Positions 51,276 through 60,161 of a stretch of 64,000 nucleotides of DNA are shown here, piece by piece. The DNA is taken from positions 62,001 through 126,000 of the forward strand of contig NZ_BMTL01000007.1 of assembly GCF_014649655.1 (NCBI RefSeq). The letters run 5' to 3'. The notes below the pieces were generated by a model. It had not been told where the DNA came from and made no database searches. It worked only from the letters and a program-made list of their open reading frames with translations. The translations under genes were made by a program, and so were the position numbers. Within the stretch, counting starts at the first letter, position 1; each line of letters opens with the position of its first letter. This DNA comes from Streptomyces humidus (lineage in GTDB: Bacteria; Actinomycetota; Actinomycetes; Streptomycetales; Streptomycetaceae).

Positions 51276-51397
51276 CGCAGCCTCGGCGTGGATCCGGCGT
51301 AGGCGATCGTGACCAGCACGAGGGCGAAGGTGAGCGCGCGCAGGCATTGGCAGTTGGGGCACCAGGCCCGTCGGCGTGGCCGCCAAGGACTAGGCAC
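51272..51397 (-). CDS. Very small Cys-containing membrane peptide
   Basis: A 41-residue frame: a basic start, WCPNCQCL (three Cys), then a hydrophobic helix LTFALVLVTIAYAG. GTG 51397 overlaps the stop of the upstream gene by eight bases, and its own TGA overlaps the next start. It is supported by coupling only. The CPNC could bind a metal. Confidence 0.45.
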   Translation of the reverse strand: MPSPWRPRRRAWCPNCQCLRALTFALVLVTIAYAGSTPRLR

Positions 51398-51836
51398 GGC
51401 AGACTTCCCGGCGCTGCGGGACGGGCGTTCCGCGCGGCGCCCGCATGCGGTCCCTGGTACGGCTGAGCGCCTCGTGCAGCGCAGCCGCCGGGGTGGTGGA
51501 CACAGCTACCGGCTCCGGCCGGGTCACCCACAGGCCCGTACAGCCGCGGCCGCCGTACCCGTCGCAGACCCACCGCCCGGTCCTGGTACCGGGCACGCAG
51601 TCGGAGTGGGCGGCCCCCCACCGGTGGAATGTGCCGGCCTCCACCGGCACCAGAAGGCTTTGGTGGCCGAGGCAGTACTTCAGCGGGCCAACCCCCGTGC
51701 CGTCGGCCACGAGGGCGTCGATTGCGGGCAGCCCCAGAGCCATTCCCACACGCACAGTGTCGTGGGCTCGCGGGAGCGCACCCGGCGGCGGTTCACCGAT
51801 CGCGACATGCCACAGGTGGTGACTCCGTAAGTTCAT
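51390..51836 (-). CDS. Hypothetical protein with TTA at codon 3
   Basis: A 148-residue protein with Cys residues (KYCLGHQ, DCVPGTRTGRWVCDGYGGRG) and a GTFHRWGAAHSDC stretch that occurs in Streptomyces hypothetical proteins. Codon 3 is TTA (51828-51830), predicting strong bldA control of the small operon that continues into the two very small membrane genes. Function unknown. Confidence 0.6.
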   Translation of the reverse strand: MNLRSHHLWHVAIGEPPPGALPRAHDTVRVGMALGLPAIDALVADGTGVGPLKYCLGHQSLLVPVEAGTFHRWGAAHSDCVPGTRTGRWVCDGYGGRGCTGLWVTRPEPVAVSTTPAAALHEALSRTRDRMRAPRGTPVPQRREVCRA

Positions 51837-51887
51837 GTGAACTGCTCTCCAGACGAGAAGACCGCTCGGGTGAATCGTGAGAGGGGG

Positions 51888-51932
51888 TTCTGGTGCCGTG
51901 CCGTAGCGGGGGAGGCCGGCGCGGCACCAGAA
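51888..51932. terminator. Strong hairpin, possible insulator/terminator
   Basis: Arms at 51888-51903 and 51917-51932 (TTCTGGTGCCGTGCCG against CGGCGCGGCACCAGAA) pair with one mismatch around a 13-base loop. No U-tract follows. Between divergent genes it may insulate promoters or act as a leader hairpin. Confidence 0.45.
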
Positions 51933-52055
51933 CAGGGACAGGTCCCACGACTGTCAGGCGTGCGCGGAACCGATCTGGACGGCCCGGGAAGGAGCTGACC
52001 GCCCAGACAGCGGCCCGTGATCCGGTGGCTCCGGGACCGCGGTCGCTGGCGTCAC

Positions 52056-52264
52056 TCCACGGTGACGGAACCGGCGGGACAGCGGTACGCCAAACCGCGG
52101 CCACTTGTGGGCCACTTCACCCGCGGCACGCGCACAAACCGAGGGTGTTTTGGTCTGCTTTATCCATCGTCATGGGTGCGGCGCAGCGACGGGCGGCGGG
52201 CGAAGTGACACAGAAGTGGCCGCGGTTTGGCGTACCGATGCCTGCCGTGTTCCGTCACGGTGGA
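52056..52264. repeat. Imperfect inverted repeat, 71-base arms
   Basis: Arms at 52056-52126 and 52194-52264 are reverse complements over most positions. They include an almost perfect core around 52083-52106 (CGGTACGCCAAACCGCGG then CCACTT), with a 67-base spacer. The right arm ends 54 bases before the ATPase start. It could be an operator pair, a structured RNA, a MITE-like remnant or a duplicated promoter in inverted orientation. I see no other copy in the window. Confidence 0.8.
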
Positions 52265-52317
52265 GGTGGGTCGATTCCGGCCGCGCCGCAGGGCGTCTCG
52301 ATCACGAGGAGACGAGG

Positions 52318-52770
52318 TTGCCTCCGACTACCGCCGAGCTGGTCCATGACCAGAGCCTCGGAAATCTGCTAGACCACTGCGATGTCGAGCTTGCAGGACT
52401 TCCGGCCCCGCAACGCACCGCACGCGTTGCGCTCACCAGCTTCCTGGACGATGTCGACGAGGGACAGCTCGATGACGCCAAGCTGGTCGCAAGTGAACTC
52501 ATTGCCAACGCCGTCAAGCACGGCCGCGGCGCGGTCCTCATAAGGATCGAGGTCTACGAACTTGGCACGGCGCTGGGCGTCGTCGACCTGGGTCATGACA
52601 CCGGCGTCCTCCCCTCACACCCGCGCAACTCGTCCGTGGAGCCGGACACCGCGGCCACATGCGGACGCGGACTGTTCATCGTCCAGAACCTCGCCAACAC
52701 CTGGTCGGTCGAGGAAACCGCGAACGGAAAGATCGTCATCGCTGTGCTGACGCGGGAAGGATCTCGCTGA
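52318..52770 (+). CDS. HATPase-domain (anti-sigma factor/RsbW-like) protein
   Basis: A 150-residue stand-alone GHKL ATPase: N-box LVASELIANAVKHG, G1 VVDLGHDTG, G2 GRGLFIVQNLANTW. These are anti-sigma or regulatory kinases in Streptomyces. TTG 52318 follows GGAGACGAGG; there is no ATG or GTG near the domain start. Its TGA overlaps the next ATG (TGATG), so it is coupled to the aldo/keto reductase gene. Confidence 0.8.
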   Translation: MPPTTAELVHDQSLGNLLDHCDVELAGLPAPQRTARVALTSFLDDVDEGQLDDAKLVASELIANAVKHGRGAVLIRIEVYELGTALGVVDLGHDTGVLPSHPRNSSVEPDTAATCGRGLFIVQNLANTWSVEETANGKIVIAVLTREGSR

Positions 52771-53774
52771 TGACCGACTTGGACACCATGAGTCGTCATC
52801 TGGGACAGGGCCTCTTAGCTCATCCCCTGGGCGTCAACCTCGGCGCCGTCGGACTGGCGGGGAGCCCCACCCGCGGCGAGGACGATGGTCCCTTCCTCGA
52901 CGGCCTGCGCCGCGCCGTGGAGCTCGGCGCCAACCTCTTCGACGCAGCGGACTCCTACGGAGCCGGGCGGGCCGAACGAATGCTGGGGCGCCTGCTGAGG
53001 GAGTATCCGGATCAGACTTTCCTGATCAGCAGCAAGGTCGGGAAGATCCGAGGCTCCGCGCCGCACGCCTACGCCGACCGGCACATCCACCACCAGCTGC
53101 AGCAGACACTGGAGAACCTCTACGCCGAGGAGCTGGACCTCTACACCCTGGACTCGTGGGACTTCGGCCCTCAAGACCGCTACCTGGGCACCGCAATCGA
53201 TCAGATGCACACCCTGCGGGAAGTCGGCGCCATCAAGGCCATCGGAATGCGGGGGCCATACACGCCCGCCGAAGCGACTCCCGCCGAACGCGCCGCCTGC
53301 GCCGAGCGATTCCTCCACCTCTTCCGGCTCATCAGACCGAACGTCATCTGGACTCGATGCAACGCCCTGACGCCGACCATCACGCTGGAAGGCGAAGACC
53401 TCTTCGCCTTCACGGCACGCCACGGGGTCGGCGTGATCCTCGCGGCGCCGAAGGCCCTGGGTCTCCGGAACGCTCTCGCTCCGGCCGGCGCCGAGAAGGC
53501 ACCCTGTGGGCTTGAGTCGCTGTACGCCAGATTCGGTGACACTCCGGGAACGCTGACCCGGCTCGCGTTGCTGTCTGGCGTTCAGCGCGCCGGCCACTGT
53601 GCCACGGTCGTCGGCTTCACCAGTGAGGCTCAGCTCGAAGAGAGCTTCGGGTCTCTTTCCGGACCCGTCCTCACGGCCGTCGAGCTGCGGCTGCTCGACG
53701 ACGCGTACGCCCGAGTCCGCGCGCAGATGCACCCGAAGCCGAAGGAGAGGCTGGCGGCCGGCACCGGCCTGTGA
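52770..53774 (+). CDS. Aldo/keto reductase with bldA codon
   Basis: A 334-residue (beta/alpha)8 NADPH reductase. Catalytic Asp and Tyr lie in LFDAADSYGAGRAE and Lys in LISSKVG. The His of the tetrad is replaced by Asp in LYTLDSWD. A TTA codon at residue 16 (52815-52817) predicts bldA dependence. Paired with an anti-sigma-type ATPase, it may act in stress or development; this is not shown. Confidence 0.82.
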   Translation: MTDLDTMSRHLGQGLLAHPLGVNLGAVGLAGSPTRGEDDGPFLDGLRRAVELGANLFDAADSYGAGRAERMLGRLLREYPDQTFLISSKVGKIRGSAPHAYADRHIHHQLQQTLENLYAEELDLYTLDSWDFGPQDRYLGTAIDQMHTLREVGAIKAIGMRGPYTPAEATPAERAACAERFLHLFRLIRPNVIWTRCNALTPTITLEGEDLFAFTARHGVGVILAAPKALGLRNALAPAGAEKAPCGLESLYARFGDTPGTLTRLALLSGVQRAGHCATVVGFTSEAQLEESFGSLSGPVLTAVELRLLDDAYARVRAQMHPKPKERLAAGTGL

Positions 53775-53819
53775 TGGGCCAGCGCTGCCGGGCCGTTGCC
53801 GTCCATTGTGCGACCACTT

Positions 53820-54557
53820 CTAGGCGAGCGTAGTCCGCGAGGTTGCGGAGGAGGGCAGGGGAACCGAGCGGATGGTCCTCCAGCGGTAGGTTCTGTCCTG
53901 GCGCCGCAGTTCCACGAGATCCACGGTCGTGAAGTGCAGCGGCACCGGCGGGAGAGACCGCAGAGGTTCGACGGCGTCGATGACCGCGGGCGCGGATCGC
54001 TCCTGGTTGCTGTAGGCGATACCCAGATGCGGGCGGAACGCCGTCGTCGGAGCGCCGCCGGGGACGCCGGCCTGCTTTCCCACAGCGTGAAGGGCGGCGT
54101 GGAGGCGGACCAGCGGTTTCCAGGGCGTGAGGCTGAAACGGACGGCGCCCCGTGAGCCGGCCAGAGGGTGAGCGAGGCCGTGGAAAGCGCTGACGGGCAG
54201 CTCCTGCGTCAAGTCGAGCAGGTGCTCCACCTGCGCGGTCGATACCTGGTCGACTGCGCCCACGCGCAGCAGGGTCACGTGCAGACCGTCGGCGGGGACA
54301 GGATCCATGCCCAGGTGCTGCAGAGCCCGTTGGCAGTGTTCCGTCCGCTGCAGCAACTGGCCGGGGTCCGGGAACGTGTGCATCCAGTAGTACTTGCGCT
54401 GCCGATCCGACCACCCGGGCCGGTCCCAGTGATCGGCCATGCGCTCGACCCGCTGGAACGCCCGCCAGTCGTGCTCGACGATCACTTCGGGATCGTCGAG
54501 GCTGGCAGGCGGCGCGCTGGGAAAGGCGCTGGGATCGGTGTCCAGCTCGGGCGACAC
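53820..54557 (-). CDS. 2H phosphodiesterase (2'-5' RNA ligase/LigT-like)
   Basis: A 245-residue protein with LHVTLLRVG (first HxT motif) and FRPHLGIAYS (second motif, HxG instead of HxT/S). The lead KYYWMHTFPDPGQL is seen in actinobacterial members. It would cleave 2',3'-cyclic phosphates or related substrates. GTG 54557 follows GAGGAGC. The weak second motif leaves activity uncertain. Confidence 0.75.
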   Translation of the reverse strand: MSPELDTDPSAFPSAPPASLDDPEVIVEHDWRAFQRVERMADHWDRPGWSDRQRKYYWMHTFPDPGQLLQRTEHCQRALQHLGMDPVPADGLHVTLLRVGAVDQVSTAQVEHLLDLTQELPVSAFHGLAHPLAGSRGAVRFSLTPWKPLVRLHAALHAVGKQAGVPGGAPTTAFRPHLGIAYSNQERSAPAVIDAVEPLRSLPPVPLHFTTVDLVELRRQDRTYRWRTIRSVPLPSSATSRTTLA

Positions 54558-54573
54558 GTAGCTCCTCGGAGGG

Positions 54574-55923
54574 TCAGGGTGCGATCTGCGACGCCCAGCC
54601 GACGGCGATCAGACCGACCTGCGGTTGTGACTGCCAAGTCCGCAGTTCCTCGGCATAGTCCCCTACCTCAGCTTCGTCGTGCCACCGCTCGGCGTTCTGG
54701 TAGAGCTCGACCGCCCTCTCCCAGACGGATTTGATTGGCCGACCGGTGCCTGATCTCAGGGCGCGGCGGCCCCGCGCCATGGCGTGCTCGATCTCGGGCG
54801 AGCCCTGCTTCAGCAGCGCGGATGCCACATCCAGTCCGACCAGGGCACGGCTCCACTCTGACTGTGAATGCTCGATCAGCTCTTCGATCTGGTCGGCGTG
54901 GGCCAGGACCTCCGCGGTGTCCCCGAGGGACAGCCGTGTGGTGATGGCGTTGGCGAGGGAGCGCGCCATGGAGTAGGGCTCGAAGCTGATGCACGAGGTG
55001 AGGCCGTCGGGGAGTGACGTCTGGCGGTCTGAGAGTTCGAGGGCGTGCCCGATGGCTGCTTCAGCTCCTGCGCGATCGCCGATGCGCGCGAGCGCCCGGG
55101 CACGGCCGTTGACCAGCAGTCTGATGGCCTGGGGGTGGCCCGGGGCGAGGGCGATACCCGCGGAAGCGGCGTCGTCAGCGTCCGCATAACGCTTCTGGTA
55201 GTAGAGGCCGAGCGAGCGGGTGCCGTTCGCCCACATCTCCATGGCCACCTCGCCGACCTCCCGGGCCAAGGTCTCCGCTTCCGAGCAGTAGGCGTCGACC
55301 ACCTCGTAGCGGGCGCCGGCGTTGACGGCCATGTATCCGAGAAGTCCCGAGGCCTGTGATGCAAGCCGGAAGAGTTCCGTCCTCGTACGGGGCGGTTGGT
55401 GGCCGGCGAGGATGCCGTGCAGCGTCTCGCGGATGATCCTGGCTTCCCCTGCCAGATGCTGGGGCCCGAGCGTTTCGTACCGGGCCACGATGCTGGCGAT
55501 CGTTCCCCTCACCATGCCGAGGACGGGGTCGTCGGCGTTGGAGCTGGTCAGCCTGTGAGTCTGGCTCACGATGGTCAGAGGGTCGTCGAATCCGGGGGGA
55601 TCCGCGGGCGCGACAGGGGCGGTGCTGCGGTGCCCTGAGCTCCAGGAGCTGGCGTCGATGGGTTCGAAGAGCCGCTCGGGCGACATGTTGAACATGTGCT
55701 GAAGGACGAGGGCGGCATCACGGCGGGGGGTGCTTGAGATCGCACCCTTGCGCCCCATCCAGCGGGCGTAGGTACTGCGGGCAATGTCGGTGCGTGCGAG
55801 CCGCGGGTTGTTCTCCTTCTCGGCCGCTCGCGCCGCCGCTTTGGCGAAGCGGATGCAGAAGACCTCGTACGAGTCCCAGTGCCGTTCTTGCACCAGGAGG
55901 GCGAATCGTGTGGTGGTGTGCAC
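54574..55923 (-). CDS. XRE-TPR transcriptional regulator
   Basis: A 449-residue protein with an N-terminal HTH-type region (SYEVFCIRFAKAAARAAEKE, then RSTYARWMGRKGAIS) followed by a helical repeat array, the same plan as the regulators at 12148 and 33193. GTG 55923 has GGGGA upstream. Its start WDSYEVFCIRF is like WDQWSAFCLQF of the protein at 57561-59063, so the two are related. Confidence 0.7.
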   Translation of the reverse strand: MHTTTRFALLVQERHWDSYEVFCIRFAKAAARAAEKENNPRLARTDIARSTYARWMGRKGAISSTPRRDAALVLQHMFNMSPERLFEPIDASSWSSGHRSTAPVAPADPPGFDDPLTIVSQTHRLTSSNADDPVLGMVRGTIASIVARYETLGPQHLAGEARIIRETLHGILAGHQPPRTRTELFRLASQASGLLGYMAVNAGARYEVVDAYCSEAETLAREVGEVAMEMWANGTRSLGLYYQKRYADADDAASAGIALAPGHPQAIRLLVNGRARALARIGDRAGAEAAIGHALELSDRQTSLPDGLTSCISFEPYSMARSLANAITTRLSLGDTAEVLAHADQIEELIEHSQSEWSRALVGLDVASALLKQGSPEIEHAMARGRRALRSGTGRPIKSVWERAVELYQNAERWHDEAEVGDYAEELRTWQSQPQVGLIAVGWASQIAP

Positions 55924-56008
55924 CTGCCGTCCCCTTCAGGTGGGCTCCGGATGAATGCATGTGCTCCGCTGGCCAGGTCCTGGCGTACCGGCCGCGTCGG
56001 CCAGGGCG

Positions 56009-56473
56009 TCAGTCCGTCCGGCCGAACGTGAGCAGGGGCACGTCATACAGGCCGGGGTCACGTGGGCGGGTTACCTCCGGGGCAGTCCACTCTTCGATGA
56101 CGACCTCGGCAAGGAACTGCACTGTCCCGCCTTGCAGATGGCTGGTGCGTCCGTCGGCGGAGTCCGCCTTGAGCCCTGCCGAGATGTGGATGTGTGGGGC
56201 GACTCGCTCCTGGTCGGGGTCCCAGGCGAGCGTCCCGCTCCCGAGGACCTCCAGGGTCTCGACTTCGACCTCTTTCCACAGCGGGCGCTCTGGGTGCTCC
56301 AAGGGCTCGCAGGTCCCCACCAGCCGGGCATGACTGAAGCCGCCGATGAAGGTGAGGTGGCCCGCCCGGACGCCGGCCTCGCGACAGAAGCGGTCCAGGG
56401 ACTCGTAGAAGTCCTCACCGTGCTCGAAGACGACGGCGAACGTCCGGCCGACGGTGATCTCGGTGGCGCGCAT
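56009..56473 (-). CDS. PPC/DUF296-domain DNA-binding protein
   Basis: A 154-residue PPC-domain protein (VVFEHGEDFYESLDRFCREA, GHLTFIGGF, HIHISAGL and SHLQGGTV with the His zinc ligands). Family members form trimers and are implicated in DNA binding. It is 27 bases downstream of the asparaginase gene, so the two are probably co-transcribed. Confidence 0.85.
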   Translation of the reverse strand: MRATEITVGRTFAVVFEHGEDFYESLDRFCREAGVRAGHLTFIGGFSHARLVGTCEPLEHPERPLWKEVEVETLEVLGSGTLAWDPDQERVAPHIHISAGLKADSADGRTSHLQGGTVQFLAEVVIEEWTAPEVTRPRDPGLYDVPLLTFGRTD

Positions 56474-56500
56474 GATGATCCGATCGTGGGTCTCGGTGGG

Positions 56501-57505
56501 TCAGCGGTGCGCCGCGAAAGCGGCCTGGATCGTGGTCTGATCGGCGCCGGAGCGCAGCAGCGCCAGCAGAAGCAGCCGGGCCTTACGCGGCTCAAGCCGG
56601 CCGCCGTTGATCAGGCCACGGCCCAGGAGGTCGGTCTCGGAGCCCGGGCCGAAGTCGTAAGTGCCGGTAAGGACGCTCCCCGCCCCCGTCCTTGAGGTGA
56701 GGACGACCGGGAAACGGGAGGCCAAGTTGCCCAGCCGCGGAGCCCACGTCCGGGGTACGTGGCCAGCGCCGAAGGCCGCGACGACCAGGCCGTCCAGGGA
56801 GCTCGCTGCGTCGAGGAAGGCGCCCTCACTTCCGAGCGTGGCTTCGATCACCTCGACGGAGGCGGGGCGGATCAGGGGCAGCTCGACGCGCGGCTGTCGC
56901 GGCAGGGCGAACTGGAACCGCGGCCGGCCTTCGATCAGGAATCCGACCGGGCCAGCCCCGGGCGAGGAGAAGGCCGACGGGCTGGTGCTGTGAATCTTCT
57001 GGACGTGGCGGGCGGCGTGCAGTTCGTCGGCGAAGGCGACGAGGACACCCATCTCGCGCGCTTGGGGGCTGACGGCGGTGCGCACCGCGGCGAGGACGTT
57101 GGCCGGACCGTCGGCCCCGGCCATCTGCGCGTGGCGCATGGCGCCGGTAACCACGACGGGCGCCGCCCCCTCGTACAGCAGGTCGAGAAGGTAGGCAACC
57201 TCCTCCAGGGTGTCGGTCCCTTGGGTGATCACAAATCCGGTCGTCCCTTCCGCGGCCTGCTTGTTGAGCAGCTCGGCGACAGCGGCGATGTCGTCGATCT
57301 CCAGCCACGCTCCGGGGATCTTTCGGAAGTCCCGCAGCTCCAGCTCGGCCTCCTCGGCGAGCTCCGGAACCGCGGCGACGAGGTCCTCGGCGGTCAACCG
57401 GGGCGCTACGCCGCCGTGTCCTGCTCCCGGGGCCGCCATCGCGATAGTGCCGCCAAGGGAGAGAACCAGAGCGGAGGGGAGCTGGGCCCGAGGGCTGGGG
57501 TCCAT
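56501..57505 (-). CDS. Asparaginase-family protein
   Basis: A 334-residue type I/II asparaginase-fold protein. The first catalytic Thr is in LSLGGTIAM and the second Thr-Asp pair in ITQGTDTLEE, with VVVTGAMRHA after it. It is cytosolic (no signal peptide). ATG 57505 follows AAAGG. It hydrolyses asparagine or a related amide; exact specificity cannot be read. Confidence 0.88.
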   Translation of the reverse strand: MDPSPRAQLPSALVLSLGGTIAMAAPGAGHGGVAPRLTAEDLVAAVPELAEEAELELRDFRKIPGAWLEIDDIAAVAELLNKQAAEGTTGFVITQGTDTLEEVAYLLDLLYEGAAPVVVTGAMRHAQMAGADGPANVLAAVRTAVSPQAREMGVLVAFADELHAARHVQKIHSTSPSAFSSPGAGPVGFLIEGRPRFQFALPRQPRVELPLIRPASVEVIEATLGSEGAFLDAASSLDGLVVAAFGAGHVPRTWAPRLGNLASRFPVVLTSRTGAGSVLTGTYDFGPGSETDLLGRGLINGGRLEPRKARLLLLALLRSGADQTTIQAAFAAHR

Positions 57506-57560
57506 GAGGGCTACCTTTCGAAGAAGCGGATCAAGGAGTGCGGAAGCGGCGTCGGACTTC

Positions 57561-59063
57561 TCAGCGGTCCGGGGCAAGAGAGGCGAGGAAGGCGAACACC
57601 TCGTCGAGGGATTCCGCGGTCAGGTGCCGGCTGCGCGGGCGGACGATGCTCGCCGTGCCGCATTCGCGCATCTCACGGGACCGCTCGACCAGCCACACCC
57701 AGTCGATGTCCAGGTATCCGGCCATGGAGCGGAGCCGGACTTCCGGGTCGGGGCCCTGCATCACGCTGTGCTCCCGCGCTTCGCCGAGGGCCTCGCTGTA
57801 CTCCCGCAGGGCTGGCCGCCGTGTGACGGTGTCGACAGCCCAGATCTCCTCGTCTGTCCGCGCCCAGTTGGCCACCACGGCTCGCTGCCCCGGGACCAAG
57901 GCGAAGCCGTCGACGTGGGAGTACTCAGGCTTGGACAGCACATCCACACGAACCCCGTGCAGTTCCATTAGCGCGATGGCCAGCAGCAGAAGGATCCGCT
58001 CGTACCTGCCGCTGCGGCTCACCTCGGTCTCGGGAATGCAGAAGGCGCGGGAGAGCGGGGCGGAGCCGGCATAGCGCGCCGAGATGGTCTGGAGGTAGTC
58101 AGTCTTGTGCCTGAGCCACAGCCACGCGGCGGCTTGCTCGCCCGTCTGCTCACGGGTCCAGAACGCCGGGGGTTCCGTCAGGCCCTCCAGCCGCCGCATG
58201 ATGTGGCGGGCACAGTAGGTGGATCCGAGCCATTGGGCACCTGCCTTCGTGAGGTCAGGAACGGTCCTGCGACTGGGAGCCGATCGCGGGAGATCGAGGT
58301 ACGTCTCCAGTACCTTCTGCTCCTGCTCAAGAGCGAAGTCGTCGGCCAGGAGTCCGTCGTCCAACTGCACGAGGGACCACACCAAGCCGTACGTGAGGTC
58401 ATCCAGTAAGTGACCTTTCGGCAGGGCTAACGCGCCTTGCCCGGCCGATGCCGCTCTGTCACGGCGGGCGATCGCGGCGTCGACGACAAAGAGCTGCGGC
58501 GACTCCCGGTCGTCAACGCCGATGAGGAAGCCGCGACGGGCTGGTCGGAGGAATTCGTACAACGCTCCCGCGTCGCCAGCGTCGAGGTGGGCGAGGCAAC
58601 CTTCACCAGTGGCGGCGCGGAAGGCGACAGCCGCTGTCGTGCCGTCCAGTGCCTGCCGACCGGCCAATTCCCACCCGCCGACCGTTTCACCGGGCGTCAT
58701 GAAGAACCGGCTCGTGGGCCACTGCTCTGCGACGAACACGGAGGCGCGCAGAGCCTCGCCCTCGGGCGCGGAAGCGCTTGATGGGATGAGAGCCGGTGCT
58801 GGGCTGAACAGATCGGCTGCCGGGACCTTGAAGAGATGTTCGAGGATCAGAGCGGTGTCGGGCCAGGGCCGTCCATACCAGTCGCCCTTCGCCCACCGGT
58901 GGAAACTCTTCCGCGACACCGTGACACTGGCCAGCCTCGGTTTGCCCAGCTCCCCCGCCAGATCACGGGCTGCGCGCTCGAACTGAAGACAGAACGCGCT
59001 CCACTGGTCCCACCGGCGCTCCACGAGCATGACGTGGAACAAGCTGGGGTGGGGCATCAACAC
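57561..59063 (-). CDS. Large HTH-containing protein with two TTA codons
   Basis: A 500-residue protein. The N-terminal 75 residues are XRE-like (RKSFHRWAKGDWYGRPWPDT with LILEHLF), related to the regulator at 54574. The following 400 residues are not TPR-like and I do not recognise them. Two TTA codons lie in frame (58407-58409 and 58428-58430), so it should be under tight bldA control. GTG 59063 follows GAGGAGGG; ATG 59057 is a close alternative. Confidence 0.6.
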   Translation of the reverse strand: MLMPHPSLFHVMLVERRWDQWSAFCLQFERAARDLAGELGKPRLASVTVSRKSFHRWAKGDWYGRPWPDTALILEHLFKVPAADLFSPAPALIPSSASAPEGEALRASVFVAEQWPTSRFFMTPGETVGGWELAGRQALDGTTAAVAFRAATGEGCLAHLDAGDAGALYEFLRPARRGFLIGVDDRESPQLFVVDAAIARRDRAASAGQGALALPKGHLLDDLTYGLVWSLVQLDDGLLADDFALEQEQKVLETYLDLPRSAPSRRTVPDLTKAGAQWLGSTYCARHIMRRLEGLTEPPAFWTREQTGEQAAAWLWLRHKTDYLQTISARYAGSAPLSRAFCIPETEVSRSGRYERILLLLAIALMELHGVRVDVLSKPEYSHVDGFALVPGQRAVVANWARTDEEIWAVDTVTRRPALREYSEALGEAREHSVMQGPDPEVRLRSMAGYLDIDWVWLVERSREMRECGTASIVRPRSRHLTAESLDEVFAFLASLAPDR

Positions 59064-59137
59064 GGCCCTCCTCGAACAGCTACGGAGCGCGGCTCTCACG
59101 GTGGAGCGGACACATCCCACACGGCGCGACACCAACA

Positions 59138-59223
59138 ACACAGATCGTGACCTCGGTCAGGATGCTCCTCCATCTGTGTCCTGCGCAACACAACCTAGAA
59201 ATTTTCTTCATAGAATTGGTTGT
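59138..59223. promoter_or_regulatory. Divergent promoter region with two inverted repeats
   Basis: ACACAGAT (59138-59145) pairs with ATCTGTGT (59172-59179), and ACAACC (59190-59195) with GGTTGT (59218-59223). The second pair flanks the most AT-rich stretch of this region. It sits between the divergent HTH genes and may hold their promoters and operator. Confidence 0.4.
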
Positions 59224-59255
59224 CGCAAGCCGGACCGACCGCCACACTGGCCACC

Positions 59256-60161
59256 ATGGCGGATGCGAACGAGGCCCCCTGGTCACTCACGCACAGCGAA
59301 GTGGGCAGTCGGCTGGAGGAGTTGAGAGAGCGCCGCGACCTGACGCAGGGCGCGACCGTCGAACTCCTCATGCGAGAACGCAGCATCAGGACCAACGTCT
59401 CCACGTTGAGCAAGATCGAGAACGGCAGGCAGAAGACACTGCCGAGCGACCTCGTAGAGGGCCTGCTCGACCTGTACGGGGCCGAACCCGAGACGCGACG
59501 GTATGTGCTCGGCTTGCTGAGCGTGGACACGACTCCAGCCGGTCGCCGACGTCGGCCGGCGCTTTGGCGACGCCACGCAGCGCTACTCGGACCGATGAAG
59601 TTCGAGGGGTACCTCCAACTGGAGCGGCGCGCGTCGCGGATCCGGAACTATCAACCGCACCTGACGCCGGGTCTTGTCCAAACTGATCTCTACGCACGAC
59701 ATGCCATCGCGAGCATGCGCCCCGAACTCAGTGCAGCGGATGTCCGCGGTCTCGTCGACGTCCGTATGGATCGGCAACAGCAGGTCTTCGGCGGGAGTCC
59801 GCTTCGCGAGTTCCAGGCATTGCTCGAACAGGGGGCGTTGCGTCGCAAGGTGGGCGACGAAGAGGTCCGGCACGGGCAGCTCGAGCGCCTCCTGCGTGTG
59901 TCGCAGGAGGAGAAGATTGAAATCCGCGTGCTGCCGGACAGTATCGGGAGCCACCCAGGCCTTGCTGGGCCGTTCGTTCTAATGGGGTTCGACGAGGCGT
60001 CCAGGGACGTTGTCTGGTGCGAGCTCGCGAAGAGGTCGGTCTACTTCGACCAACCCGATGACGTGGCCTACTACGACGAGGTATTCACCGATCTATGGAA
60101 GCGGGCTCTGAGCCCTGCTGACACGCGCGTCCTCATCGAGGAAATGATCAAGGAGAAGTAG
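59256..60161 (+). CDS. XRE regulator with DUF5753 domain
   Basis: A 301-residue protein: N-terminal HTH (LEELRERRDLTQGATVELLM, NVSTLSKIENGRQK) and the DUF5753 ligand-like domain (NYQPHLTPGLVQTDLYAR, then RVLPDSIGSHPGLAGPFVLM). It is paired with a DUF397 protein, the standard Streptomyces arrangement also seen in WhiJ-type systems. ATG 59256 is chosen over an upstream TTG. Confidence 0.92.
   Translation: MADANEAPWSLTHSEVGSRLEELRERRDLTQGATVELLMRERSIRTNVSTLSKIENGRQKTLPSDLVEGLLDLYGAEPETRRYVLGLLSVDTTPAGRRRRPALWRRHAALLGPMKFEGYLQLERRASRIRNYQPHLTPGLVQTDLYARHAIASMRPELSAADVRGLVDVRMDRQQQVFGGSPLREFQALLEQGALRRKVGDEEVRHGQLERLLRVSQEEKIEIRVLPDSIGSHPGLAGPFVLMGFDEASRDVVWCELAKRSVYFDQPDDVAYYDEVFTDLWKRALSPADTRVLIEEMIKEK

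Larger units (their letters stand above)
51837..52317. other. Long intergenic region with hairpin and large inverted repeat
   Basis: This 481-base stretch between divergent genes contains no convincing gene. It holds a 16-base-arm hairpin (51888-51932) and a 71-base-arm inverted repeat (52056-52264), both listed separately. The promoter of the ATPase gene must lie in or after the repeat. Confidence 0.6.
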
